Shown: one piece after another, positions 9,031-18,300 of the stretch
Position numbering within the stretch: position 1 is the stretch's first letter
Layout: every line of letters starts with the position of its first letter
DNA from: an uncultured Poribacteria bacterium
GTDB lineage: Bacteria > Poribacteria > WGA-4E > WGA-3G
Assembly: GCA_951812525.1 (NCBI GenBank)
Contig: OX638316.1
Coordinates: 1,642,630-1,706,629, forward strand
Direction of reading: 5' to 3'
DNA length: 64,000 nt
Notes under the pieces: generated by a model
Told to the model about the DNA's origin: nothing
Database searches by the model: none
Seen by the model: the letters and a program-made list of their open reading frames with translations, nothing else
Translations under genes and position numbers: made by a program

Positions 9031-10003
9031 TTAATTCGACCCCTAATCCTGGTTTGTCTGGAATAGTTGCGTATCCATCAACAAGTGGGATAGTCGAAGG
9101 AGTGACAAGGTCAAAGGCGCGTAAGGCATTTAGTGTAATCGCTGGCATCGTCGCATTCGGCATTACTGCCGCAAGATGCATGACATAGCATGTCGTTATA
9201 CCAAGCCCGACGATCTGTATCCAGATAGGGAGGTGTGCTGCGTCTGAAATAATCGCCTCACGTTTGGCATTGGCGGGGCGCGAATCCGGATAAGCGATAA
9301 TAAATGAATCGTTCATTTTTGCACGAATGGCTTCAATTGGATCCGGATTACCGAAATGGATTGTTATAGGTATATCAGTATTCCGCTTGATTTCTTGGTA
9401 TCCGGCAATATCTGCCTGTGGGATCGGGGTCTCAAATGACTCTATATTGTAATCTTGGAGTTGGCGCGCAACCGCAAGGGTATGTGCTGGCGTTTCAAAC
9501 GAATCATTTGCGTCAACGCGAAGTCGATAATCATCAGGGACCACTGAGGTGATCGCTGCCACCTGCTCAAGTACTTCAAACCAAGGACGGGCTTTGATTT
9601 TATGGAGCCGATAGCCGAGAGCGTAAGCGTGCTGTGCTTCTGCTGCCCACTCGTCTGGGGTCATATCAATCGACCAGTAACCGAACGATGTTTTGTCATG
9701 AATTTTTTCGCCTAAAAGTTGATGCACCGGTACGCCAAGTGCCTTACCCATGATGTCGTAAAATGCTTGCTGAAGAGGTGTCGGTGCCCAACCGTCCATG
9801 AACTCAAACGGATTCCTACCGATATATCGCTGAACAACATCATCCGGTTGAAGCGCACCATCGCCGATCCCAATGAATCCAGCATCAGTATACACTTTGT
9901 AGACATAATCAATCTGATAAAGATTGCGACGCGTCATCAGTTCGTTAATGCCTTCATGATACGGCACTTTCACTTTGATAACATCAATATCGGTAATCTT
10001 CAT
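8999..10003 (-). CDS. Mandelate racemase/muconate lactonizing enzyme family protein
   Basis: Enolase-superfamily protein of 334 residues: N-terminal capping domain (ITDIDVIKVKVPYHEG) and a TIM barrel. Recognisable residues are the KxK of HKIKARPW on strand 2, the metal ligand Asp in RVDAND and the Glu in ESFETPIPQ. The third acidic metal ligand normally on strand 5 is not obvious: the segment reads PITIHFGNPDP. Members abstract an alpha proton of a carboxylate (sugar-acid dehydratases, racemases); the substrate cannot be read. The ATG at 10003 was chosen because GGAAG lies 5 nt upstream and the family start is MKITDI; a longer frame starts at 10036. It overlaps a LamG tail remnant at its 3' end. 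Confidence 0.88.
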   Translation of the reverse strand: MKITDIDVIKVKVPYHEGINELMTRRNLYQIDYVYKVYTDAGFIGIGDGALQPDDVVQRYIGRNPFEFMDGWAPTPLQQAFYDIMGKALGVPVHQLLGEKIHDKTSFGYWSIDMTPDEWAAEAQHAYALGYRLHKIKARPWFEVLEQVAAITSVVPDDYRLRVDANDSFETPAHTLAVARQLQDYNIESFETPIPQADIAGYQEIKRNTDIPITIHFGNPDPIEAIRAKMNDSFIIAYPDSRPANAKREAIISDAAHLPIWIQIVGLGITTCYVMHLAAVMPNATMPAITLNALRAFDLVTPSTIPLVDGYATIPDKPGLGVELNEDALDNCRF

Positions 10004-10066
10004 AAGTGCTTCCCATTTTTTCGTATAGTTTTTCAATCCCTTTAAACACGGGTGGTACTTTAGGAA

Positions 10067-10519
10067 TTATTCATCACGCCGAATCCAACTGACGACATCT
10101 TCCGCTTCACCTGTTCCACCTTCAACCCCATCGCTGCCGAAAGAGATGAGATCGTATCCGTATTGGTCGTGGTTACCCGGACGAATATAGATATAAGGAT
10201 TTCCCCACGGATCTTCGGTGATCGGGATTTGGATGTACGGTTCTTCCCACTTTATAGGAATCGGTGATGCTTCAGGTTTTTCCCAGAGAGCCTTCAAACC
10301 TTGTTCAGTTGAAGGATAATCGCCGTTATCTTTGGCGTACCTATCAAGAGCAATACCAAGTGTTTCAATTTCTTCAGCAGCTTGTGCCTGTAAAGCACGT
10401 CCCGCCTGTCCAAGCAGGCGAGGTGCCAAAAGCACTGCAGCAATAATTCCAAGGATAACAACGACAACTAAAATTTGTACGGATGTTAAACCTGCTTGTT
10501 TAGGATCAATCGGTTTCAC
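10067..10519 (-). CDS. GspG-like type II pseudopilin, orphan
   Basis: A 150-residue type II secretion major pseudopilin-like protein. The start is a GTG at 10519 with GGAGG 6 nt upstream; an ATG start at 10549 would lie before the RBS. A short basic leader ending in Gly precedes a hydrophobic helix (AGLTSVQILVVVVILGIIA). The GspG C-terminal signature is present: ALDRYAKDNGDYPSTEQGL, DPWGNPYIYIRPG and the Asp/Gly-rich Ca-binding loop YDLISFGSDGVEGGTGE. Position +5 of the mature helix, Glu in nearly all pilins, is Gln here (LTSVQ). No other gsp gene lies in the window, so it is either used by a system encoded elsewhere or has another role. Confidence 0.88.
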   Translation of the reverse strand: MKPIDPKQAGLTSVQILVVVVILGIIAAVLLAPRLLGQAGRALQAQAAEEIETLGIALDRYAKDNGDYPSTEQGLKALWEKPEASPIPIKWEEPYIQIPITEDPWGNPYIYIRPGNHDQYGYDLISFGSDGVEGGTGEAEDVVSWIRRDE

Positions 10520-10654
10520 ACATTTCCTCCACAGTCTACGAATGCACACCTAACTAACATAGCAAAGACAAAATAGCCATCAGGGCGTTCCGCTGCACTC
10601 CACTCTCAGGCATCAGTAAAGAGATTTTGTGGTATGGACAAACGTTCACAACTA

Positions 10655-10733
10655 TCAAACGACTTAACTGACTGCTGAAAGCGTAGCGGCCTGACCGCTG
10701 ATTGCTATTCCTCTGACGACTGATAACCATTTT
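10655..10733. repeat. CTGA-rich intergenic repeat
   Basis: Imperfect CTGA/CTGAC units (for example GACTTAACTGACTGCTG, GACCGCTGATTGC, GACGACTGATAACC). The same kind of sequence is found in five other gaps of this window. Apart from this repeat and the promoter at 10782-10810, I see nothing else in the 10520-10947 gap. Confidence 0.5.
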
Positions 10734-10781
10734 TAAGTGTATCACATCTCCTGAATTGTGTCAATTTTATTTGAAAATCCC

Positions 10782-10810
10782 TTGACAGACCTCACCATGC
10801 CCCCTATAAT
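10782..10810 (+). promoter_or_regulatory. Consensus sigma-70 promoter
   Basis: TTGACA (10782-10787), exactly 17 nt, TATAAT (10805-10810): a full match to the housekeeping consensus. It reads toward the tailed gene at 10948, with a predicted leader of about 130 nt. Confidence 0.85.
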
Positions 10811-10947
10811 AGTCTACTATAGTTACGACAACAGTAGATACAGAATTCGATAAACCTCGTCGAAAACATACCCATCCGACACTGCGACAAGTCCGAGAAC
10901 AAAGCTTAAGGACGCGTCGTTCCACTATTCACAGGAGAGAAAACAAC

Positions 10948-11732
10948 ATGAGACATGATATTCTAACGCGAATCATGAACGCCATAGGAATGCTATTGAT
11001 TATTGTACTATTTGTGACCTCGACTGAAGCCGTTGAAGAATTGAAAGTTTCTGAACTCAACGGTGGAATTCAGTATTGGTGGGAAGTCGAAGAATTCGAT
11101 GAACGGGATGAGGACGTGTTCTTTCTCAATGATGAAAAAGGACACTTGGTTGATGACTTAGATGGTGCCTCAGGAGAGAGTTACCTCGTGCATAATTCGC
11201 CTAATCCACCAAACAACCTGCCCCCAGCAGAAGATGTATTTTTTGTGAAGTATACAATTGACGGTATTGCTTCAGGCGGTACTTACTTTGTCTGGGCAAG
11301 GACATCTTGGGATCGAAACGCAAGCGGTCGTGCTCACAACTCTTTCTTTGTTCAGGTGAATGGAACGCCTGACCTCGGAAAGTTTGATCGACACATTAAT
11401 ACGCTGGGTGATGCGACCTGGCTTGATAAGTGGATGACAAAAATCCTTGGACATGGATTGGGGATTCCGCACAACCACAGGCGTTGCAGGGACAAGCAGG
11501 TGGCGGTCTCCAGAACGGCTGGAAAACTCGACTCGATGCTGGCGAAAATACGGTGTTGATATATCATCGTGAGGGTGGGCTTAATGCCCAAACCATGTGT
11601 TCCGATGTGTTGATGGTCTCGACGGTCGATTTTGCACCGACGGACGACGATTTTGCCCAGGCAGCTCCACTGCCTGTTCAACCCAAAGATAAGTTGACTA
11701 CGGTCTGGGCGCAAGTGAAAGCTCGGAACTAA
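10948..11732 (+). pseudogene. Exported carbohydrate-binding-like tailed protein, frameshifted
   Basis: ATG at 10948 follows AGGAGAG. The first frame encodes a signal peptide (MNAIGMLLIIVLFVTSTEA) and a domain with the feel of CBM6/CBM35 modules (YWWEVEEFDE ... FFVKYTIDGIASGGTYFVWA ... HNSFFVQVNG). Near 11430 the sense moves to the next frame: DATWLDKW continues as DDKNPWTWIGDSAQ, then TVLIYHREGG and the tail PVQPKDKLTTVWAQVKARN, stop at 11732. A single missing base explains this. It is either a real one-base deletion or an assembly error; the perfect promoter and good conservation of both halves argue that it was functional until recently. The uncorrected product would stop at 11559. Confidence 0.75.
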
Positions 11733-11921
11733 CACTCATGCTGATCGGTACGCTCACTCTACAGATCTCCTTCACTGTTCTGATCAAAGAAGACTCCGTG
11801 ACTCTCTAACTGAATCGGGTGTTTCCAATGTATGAGCACCCGAACTCTATTATATCTCATGGACTTGAGTAAACTGTACGCGGCAGCGTTGAACCCGAGT
11901 AAACGAAAGGAAAATAAACGT

Positions 11922-12737
11922 ATGATGCCACCCAAGAAGGTGCTTGTTACAGGCGCAACTGGACAGATTGGTTACATGATATACAAACGACTGAAAGAAC
12001 AGTCGGAAAAGTACGATGCGTATGCGCTCGACTACAAACGGGAACCGTCCGTTCGCGTTCCGGGGTCATGGACGCTCGAAATTCCTGATGAAAAATTCAT
12101 CCTGTGTGATATTGCTGATTTTGATCAGGTTCGACAAGCCGTTAATGGCATGGACATCGTCGCTCACCTTGCCGCAGATCCAAGCGGGGAGAGTTGGGAG
12201 AGTTTGCTGAACAACAACATTGTTGGGACTTACAATGTCTTTGAAGCGTGCAAAGTCACGGGTGTTGAGCGTATCGTCGCCGCCAGCAGCATTACGGTCT
12301 CGCAAGGGCATCGCGAGCAAGAGCCGTACAAGGCAATGATGGAACGCCGACATGCAGACATACACGACGGTGTTGAAATAATTACACCCGATATACCTGC
12401 GGAGCCGAGAGGTCTATACGCCGCAACCAAAGTGTGGACGGAATCTTTGGCACGAACCTACGCCCATCGTCATCGGTTGTCGTGTATCTGCGTCCGCATC
12501 GGCCAAGTCGAGCGAGATCGTCCCCGCCCACCACAAGGGGCAGATATCTACGTGAGCCAACGAGACATCGTCCAGATATTCGAGCGGTGCATCAATGCTG
12601 ATGATAGTTTGCGGTTTGAGATTTTCTACGGCATGTCAGACAACGACTTACGTTGGGTGGATATCTCAAATGCACAGCAAAAGGTGGGGTTTGTACCACA
12701 GGATCGAGCCGAGGATAATCATGACTACGACGCGTGA
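11922..12737 (+). CDS. NAD-dependent epimerase/dehydratase, uronate dehydrogenase-like
   Basis: An extended short-chain dehydrogenase of about 271 residues. The Rossmann motif GATGQIG is near the N-terminus, followed by DIVAHLAADPSGESW and NNNIVGTYNVFEACK, and the catalytic YAATK (Tyr-x-x-x-Lys) near the middle. The shape and motifs are close to uronate dehydrogenases, which oxidise galacturonate or glucuronate to aldarolactones, but other sugar-nucleotide substrates are possible. I used the ATG at 11922 (MMPPKKVLVTGATG), preceded by AAAGGAAA; the frame is open from 11832 but the extra residues do not fit the family. Together with the nearby enolase-superfamily and aldehyde dehydrogenase genes it suggests sugar-acid metabolism. 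Confidence 0.87.
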   Translation: MMPPKKVLVTGATGQIGYMIYKRLKEQSEKYDAYALDYKREPSVRVPGSWTLEIPDEKFILCDIADFDQVRQAVNGMDIVAHLAADPSGESWESLLNNNIVGTYNVFEACKVTGVERIVAASSITVSQGHREQEPYKAMMERRHADIHDGVEIITPDIPAEPRGLYAATKVWTESLARTYAHRHRLSCICVRIGQVERDRPRPPQGADIYVSQRDIVQIFERCINADDSLRFEIFYGMSDNDLRWVDISNAQQKVGFVPQDRAEDNHDYDA

Positions 12738-12756
12738 TTAATCAGAGAAAATATAC

Positions 12757-12785
12757 TTGACTTTCTTCTAAAAATGGGGTATACC
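12757..12785 (+). promoter_or_regulatory. Sigma-70-like promoter for the Tm-1-like/PhyH operon
   Basis: TTGACT (12757-12762), 17 nt, TATACC (12780-12785). It lies about 110 bp before the ATG at 12898. Confidence 0.55.
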
Positions 12786-12897
12786 TAATAATACTTCGTG
12801 ACGATAGATATTACCTTCCAATTAGAAGTGCCACCGCACTATTTCCCAGTGGCATCACAATATAAAAGAATCTATGAGACAATGGAGGAATCCGGGG

Positions 12898-14106
12898 ATG
12901 GCGAAAACAGTTTGCATTGTTGGAACAATGGACACAAAGGGCATGGAATTCTCATTCATCAAATCGCAGATAGAATCAACAGGGGTCTCAACGTGTGTTA
13001 TCAATACAGGCATCTTGGGAGAACCACAATTAACGTCGGACGTTTCTGCAGATGAAGTCGCGCAGGCTGGAGGTTCATCTTTACAGGCATTGAGAGACGA
13101 AGGTGATCGCGGTAACAGCGTCGCTGTGATGGCACAAGGTGCCGCTACGCTTGTTGCTGAAAAGCAGGCTGCAGGCGAAATTGATGGGATCATCTCACTC
13201 GGTGGCTCCGCAGGAACGACCATCGGCACGACAGCGATGCAGGCAGTGCCAGTCGGCGTTCCGAAAATTATGGTCTCAACCCTAGCATCGGGTGATACGA
13301 GTCCTTATGTACAATCGAAAGATATTTGTATGATGTACTCCGTCGTGGACATTGCTGGCATCAACCGCTTGTCACGTCAGATTCTCGCCAACGCCGCTGG
13401 AGCAATCGTCGGGATGGTGAATGCAGAGGCACCCGCAGCGACAGCGGACAAACCCCAAATCGCAGCGACAATGTTCGGTGTGACAACTCCGTGTGTTACA
13501 AAAGCACGCGAAATCCTCGAAGCCGCTGGTTATGAAGTACTCGTATTTCACGCAACCGGCACTGGCGGGCAGGCGATGGAAGATTTCGTGAAAGGTGGGT
13601 TCCTCGCTGGTGTGTTAGATGTAACGACGACAGAACTCGCTGACGAATTGGTAGGTGGCGTTCTCAGTGCGGGGCCCGCCAGATTGGAAGCTGCAGGGGA
13701 AGCCGGATTGCCGCAAGTCGTCGCACCCGGTGCATTGGATATGGTGAATTTTGGTCCTCCTGACACAGTACCGGACCAATTCAGTGATCGGTTATTCTAT
13801 CAACACAATCCTACAGTGACGCTAATGCGGACAACGCCTGAAGAGACTGGTGAGCTTGGACGTATCATGGCACGTAAACTCAGTGAGGCACAAGGTCCCA
13901 CAACGGTCATCATTCCGACACAAGGTGTCTCGGCGATTGACAAAACAGGTCAACCCTTTGACTCTCCCGAAGCGCGGACTGCATGGATCGAGAATCTGAA
14001 AGCACATATCGGGGACAACGTCACGGTTATTGAGATGGATGCTCACATCAATGACGACGAGTTTGCGACGAAACTCGTAGAAACGTTATTGGAAAGTATA
14101 CAATAA
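12898..14106 (+). CDS. Tm-1-like ATP-binding domain protein (UPF0261)
   Basis: A 402-residue protein of the UPF0261/Tm-1 family. The signature start VCIVGTMDTKGMEFSFIKSQ is present, then the two-domain layout with a Gly-rich nucleotide-binding segment (GIISLGGSAGTTIGTTAM) and the second domain with FHATGTGGQAMEDFV. The plant member Tm-1 binds ATP and inhibits tobamovirus replication; the role of the bacterial members is not settled. The ATG at 12898 has GGAGG 9 nt upstream; an earlier ATG at 12874 lies before that RBS. The PhyH gene begins 11 bp downstream, so the two are probably co-transcribed from the promoter at 12757-12785. Confidence 0.93.
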   Translation: MAKTVCIVGTMDTKGMEFSFIKSQIESTGVSTCVINTGILGEPQLTSDVSADEVAQAGGSSLQALRDEGDRGNSVAVMAQGAATLVAEKQAAGEIDGIISLGGSAGTTIGTTAMQAVPVGVPKIMVSTLASGDTSPYVQSKDICMMYSVVDIAGINRLSRQILANAAGAIVGMVNAEAPAATADKPQIAATMFGVTTPCVTKAREILEAAGYEVLVFHATGTGGQAMEDFVKGGFLAGVLDVTTTELADELVGGVLSAGPARLEAAGEAGLPQVVAPGALDMVNFGPPDTVPDQFSDRLFYQHNPTVTLMRTTPEETGELGRIMARKLSEAQGPTTVIIPTQGVSAIDKTGQPFDSPEARTAWIENLKAHIGDNVTVIEMDAHINDDEFATKLVETLLESIQ

Positions 14107-14117
14107 AGAGGCAATAG

Positions 14118-15017
14118 ATGGGAAAAACTTACAAAGCACTAACAGAATCGGATGTTAACCACTTCATTGAGAAGGGACATGTTGTCCTGAAAGGCTGTTT
14201 CTCACGAGAGATGGCAGAAGAATGGCGAGCATTTGCTTTTAAGCGACTCGGTTATGCTCCAGACGATCCGACGACCTGGGAACAACCCCGCGTTCACCTG
14301 CCCTCTATGAACAGGGTGCTGATTGAAGATGTCGCACCGAGAGCATGGAATGCCATCTGTGATCTGCTCGGTGGTGAAGACAGAATTGTCAATCTTTGGG
14401 GCGACGGCAAACCCGGATGGAGCGATGGCTTTATTATTAACTTTGGGTTAGGGGCAGACCAACCTTGGCAACCGCCTTCCCCGAATGTTGGTGGCTGGCA
14501 TAAAGATGGTGATTTCTTCCGCCACTTTCTGGATAGCCCAGAACAGGGATTGCTCACGATCGTCGTCTGGTCGGATATTTATCCAAAGAGCGGCGGAACC
14601 TTTGTGGCGTGCGATTCAGTTCAGCATGTTGCACAGCGACTGTATGAACATCCAGAAGGATTGTTGCCGGGTGGTTTTGGACAACTTATTGACAAATGCC
14701 AGGATTTTGCAGAAATTACTGGAGAAGCAGGTGATGTTGTGCTGCTGCACCCGTTCATCTTGCACGCCGCTTCACAGAACCCATCGGGTCGCGCACGTTT
14801 CATCACGAACCCTCCAGTTGGTCTCAGGGAACCGATGAATTTCAATCGTGAGAACCCAGACGATTTCTCACCTGTGGAATTAGGCGTCCTGCACGGGTTG
14901 GGAAAGGATCGCTTGGACTTCAAGCCGACGGCACCGCGAGAGCGTTTAGTACCAGAACGCGTCAAACGTCAACATAAAATGCTCGAAGAGCAGAAAAAGC
15001 GACTCGGTATGGAATAA
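14118..15017 (+). CDS. Phytanoyl-CoA dioxygenase (PhyH) family protein
   Basis: Fe(II)/2-oxoglutarate-dependent oxygenase of 299 residues with a double-stranded beta-helix. The iron triad is visible: His128 and Asp130 in WHKDGDFF, and His216 in HPFILHAASQN; Arg after it (SGRARF) should bind 2-oxoglutarate. The substrate cannot be inferred: family members hydroxylate fatty acyl-CoAs, ectoine, halogenated or natural-product substrates. It is one of three PhyH genes in this window, none closely similar to another. It follows the Tm-1-like gene with an 11-bp gap and is preceded by GAGGCAATAG. Confidence 0.92.
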   Translation: MGKTYKALTESDVNHFIEKGHVVLKGCFSREMAEEWRAFAFKRLGYAPDDPTTWEQPRVHLPSMNRVLIEDVAPRAWNAICDLLGGEDRIVNLWGDGKPGWSDGFIINFGLGADQPWQPPSPNVGGWHKDGDFFRHFLDSPEQGLLTIVVWSDIYPKSGGTFVACDSVQHVAQRLYEHPEGLLPGGFGQLIDKCQDFAEITGEAGDVVLLHPFILHAASQNPSGRARFITNPPVGLREPMNFNRENPDDFSPVELGVLHGLGKDRLDFKPTAPRERLVPERVKRQHKMLEEQKKRLGME

Positions 15018-15343
15018 GAGTTAGACTAGATTTTGCTCAGCTAACCCGTACGATTAGAAGCCATCCCACTTGCTACTGGAAAAGGTAAGCATTAGTTGAT
15101 TGCGGAACAATTGCGAGACTCAAAGATGGCAAGTTGCGATAGCATACATCGGCGAGGCAGCCATCTCCATATTAAGTTTACGACTCGCTGACTGAACTCA
15201 CGCCCAATCATCCTTTTTTTTGAACGCAGATGACAGGTCAAATTGTATCGTAATCCGTAGTTTTGAACTTGATTAAAGAAACGGATCATAATCAAGTAGA
15301 TACTTCATTTGCCTTATACTGTCGAGTTCTTTCTTGACATGTA
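15018..15343. other. Intergenic gap, nothing recognised
   Basis: Gap of about 325 bp between converging genes. I see no convincing gene, hairpin with T-run or repeat in it. Confidence 0.5.
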
Positions 15344-18300
15344 TCAACGTGCAGGGCGGCGTAGGATAATGCCCAACTGTCCGACTGCCCAGAGGGTATC
15401 GCCCTCTTTAACGTGCGTGATTGCATAGAGGTTATTATTAATGCCGGTATACTCTCGTTCCCATGTTTCCCCGCCGTCTGTTGAATGGATGATGGTTCCA
15501 GCGGCACCGACGGCGTAGATTTCTTTTTCAGAGATTGCGAGGACATCGTAAAGTGTTTGGTTAACACCACTTTCCTTTGATGTCCACGTGAAACCACCGT
15601 CGGAGGTGGATAGGATAATCCCGGCACGTCCGACAGCCCAACCTTTGCGTTTGGTGATGAATGAGACTGCGTATAGGTCAGAGCCGGTGTGGGTTTCGTG
15701 GAATTTCCAGTAATCACCGGCGTTGACGGTTCTCTGGATGACACCGTTGGTGCCGACAGCCCAACCGAGAGGTGCGAATTTCATATCAATCCCTGTGAGA
15801 TTTTTGCCGGTTGACGTACGCTGTAGGGTCCAAATTGGACCGCCGTCTGGATTGTGGAGAATCTCTCCATTTTCACCGGCAGCCCAGCCTTCAGAAAAAT
15901 TACCGAAGGCTGCCTCATTTATGGAGAGTGGAGGAGGCTCCCGTTTGGGGAGTTCTTGACTGTCGTCCGTTGACCAGTCGTTGCCATCAAGGGTATAGAG
16001 CAAGGTTCCGTCTCTGCTCATTGCCCATCCCCATTTTGGATTGAGACTGATGAAGTGAATATCGACGATACGATCAGTGGTGCCGGTGTGTAAGCGTTTC
16101 CAAGTTTTCCCAGCATTTTCTGTTGATAACAAGGCACCGTTATCTCCGGCAACCCAACCGTGGTGTTCATTGAGAAATAGCACATCACGGAAGTTATCGG
16201 AAGGTTCGCTAAGTTGGTGTTTCCAAGTCTTTCCAGCGTCTGTAGTGGCATAAATCTGCCCAGCGAGTTTTTGCCTGCCTTCTGTGCCGCCAACATCAGC
16301 CGTATAGACCACTCTATAGGGGGTCTGCTCCGCGCCAACAGCCCAACCGTGTCCATCTGGCAAGAGGTGTGCGTTTGTAATGCGGATTGAAGTTGGCTGT
16401 GCCTGTTCACTCGCCATTCTATCTATCCAACTTTGCGTTTCACCAGTTTCATTTTCGTTTTTGGATGTGGCATGAATGGGTTTCCAAGTTTTTCCTTGGT
16501 TATGTGTGGTGAATATCGTTCCGCTGATATCAATTCCCCAGGCGTTAGAGTGGTTGCGAAATTTCACGGTTCGGAGATACGTTTCAATATTCATACTGGC
16601 ATCGGCTCTGGGTGTTTGTTTCCATGTTACACCGCCATCTGTTGTGAGTAGTGATGTGGTGTTTTCCATGACCACCCATCCCGAAGTCGCATCGAGAAAA
16701 TGGATCCCGACACCGCGTTGATGTGTTTTTGCTTGGATTTGCCAGTAATTGCCACCATCAGCCGTGTGCAGAATCAATCCCCCGGATCGGCGTTGTGGTG
16801 CGACTGCCCACCCTTCACGACTGTTTATAAAATATATGTCGGTGACGGGTTGATGGGTTGTTCCTGTTTTCTGAAGCGTCCAAGTTTTTCCGCCATCGCT
16901 GGTGCGTAGGGTTTGTCCTTCATCTACACCGATCCAACCTTGCTTTGGGTTGATGAAGTGGATTGCACGCATACTGCGAAAATCTTTTAATCCATCGCGG
17001 ACAATCTGCCATGTTTCGCCCCCGTTTTCGGTTCGTAGTAGGATGCCTTGACCGGTAATCCAACCGTGATTATCATCAATAAAAACAATGCGTTGTAGGG
17101 TATTTTTCACACCGATGTGTTGTGTGTGCCATGTGGTGCCACCGTCTGTGGTATGTAAAAGGGTGCCACTATGTCCGACAGCCCAGCCTTCGTAAACAGA
17201 TAGAAAATAGGTATCGGTAAAGGCGGGTTGCCAGTTTCCTTGACGGACAATCTCCCAATGATATTCTATGGGTTCAACGTGTTTTGTGTCTGATGCCATT
17301 TCTTGTGCGGCGGGTGGCAATTCGACGGTAAACTTCTCTGTGTCTACGGAATAGCGCATTGCAATGCCGCCTTCACCTACGGCGAGGATACCGTCGTGTG
17401 AAAGCGAGAAGCTGTAGAGATCGTTGGACGTGCCGCTGTTCTGTGATTCCCACGTTATACCGCCGTTGATGGTGGTCAAAATGATGCCTTCATCCCCGAC
17501 GATGAGTCCGTGGTTTGCGTCGGCGAAATAGACTTTGTTGAGATTCGTCCGCGTCCCACTGCGTTGGAATTTCCAAGTTTTTCCGCCATCAAGGGTGTGT
17601 AGGATCTCGCCGAGTTGTCCGACGACCCAGCCGGTATGCCGGTCGATAAAGTATGCTGCGAAGAGTTCGTTATAAGTGTTGCTATTTTGGCGTTTCCAAG
17701 TTTTTCCGCTATCAGTGGTGTGAAAAATAATACCTGGCCAACCGACGACCCAACCTTCTGTTTCATTGAGGAAGAAGATCCCTTTAATCATTTCGTGGAA
17801 GTATCGGGGTGCTTGTTGCGCCCATGTCTTACCACCGTCGGCTGTGTGAAGGACAGTGCCTAAATCGCCAACGATCCAGCCTTTTAGCGGATCAATGAAA
17901 TGTAGGGCGTTGAGGGTGTACCACCATCCGCTGGTTTGCCGTTCCCAAGTTAGCCCTGCATCGGTAGTATGAAGAATGAGTCCGCCATCGCCAACAGCCC
18001 AGCCTTCTTGGTCAGTGACAAAGGATAAATTGCGGATGCGATGCCACGTGTCCATCTCGATGTCGGTCCAGGTCTTACCGCTGTCGTCGCTCATGGTGAT
18101 TGTGCCCTTCTCACCGACGGCGACTGCGCGGTCGGCATCTGCAAATGCGACGCTCTGGAGTGCATTAGCAGTGGTGCCACTTTTCAGGTCCCATGTCTGC
18201 CCTGCATCGGTAGAGTGTAGAAGGGTTCCGTTCATACCGACCGCCCATGCCTCTTTTGGTGTTGTGAACTGAACGCCCATCAAGTCGTTCTTGGTTGGAC

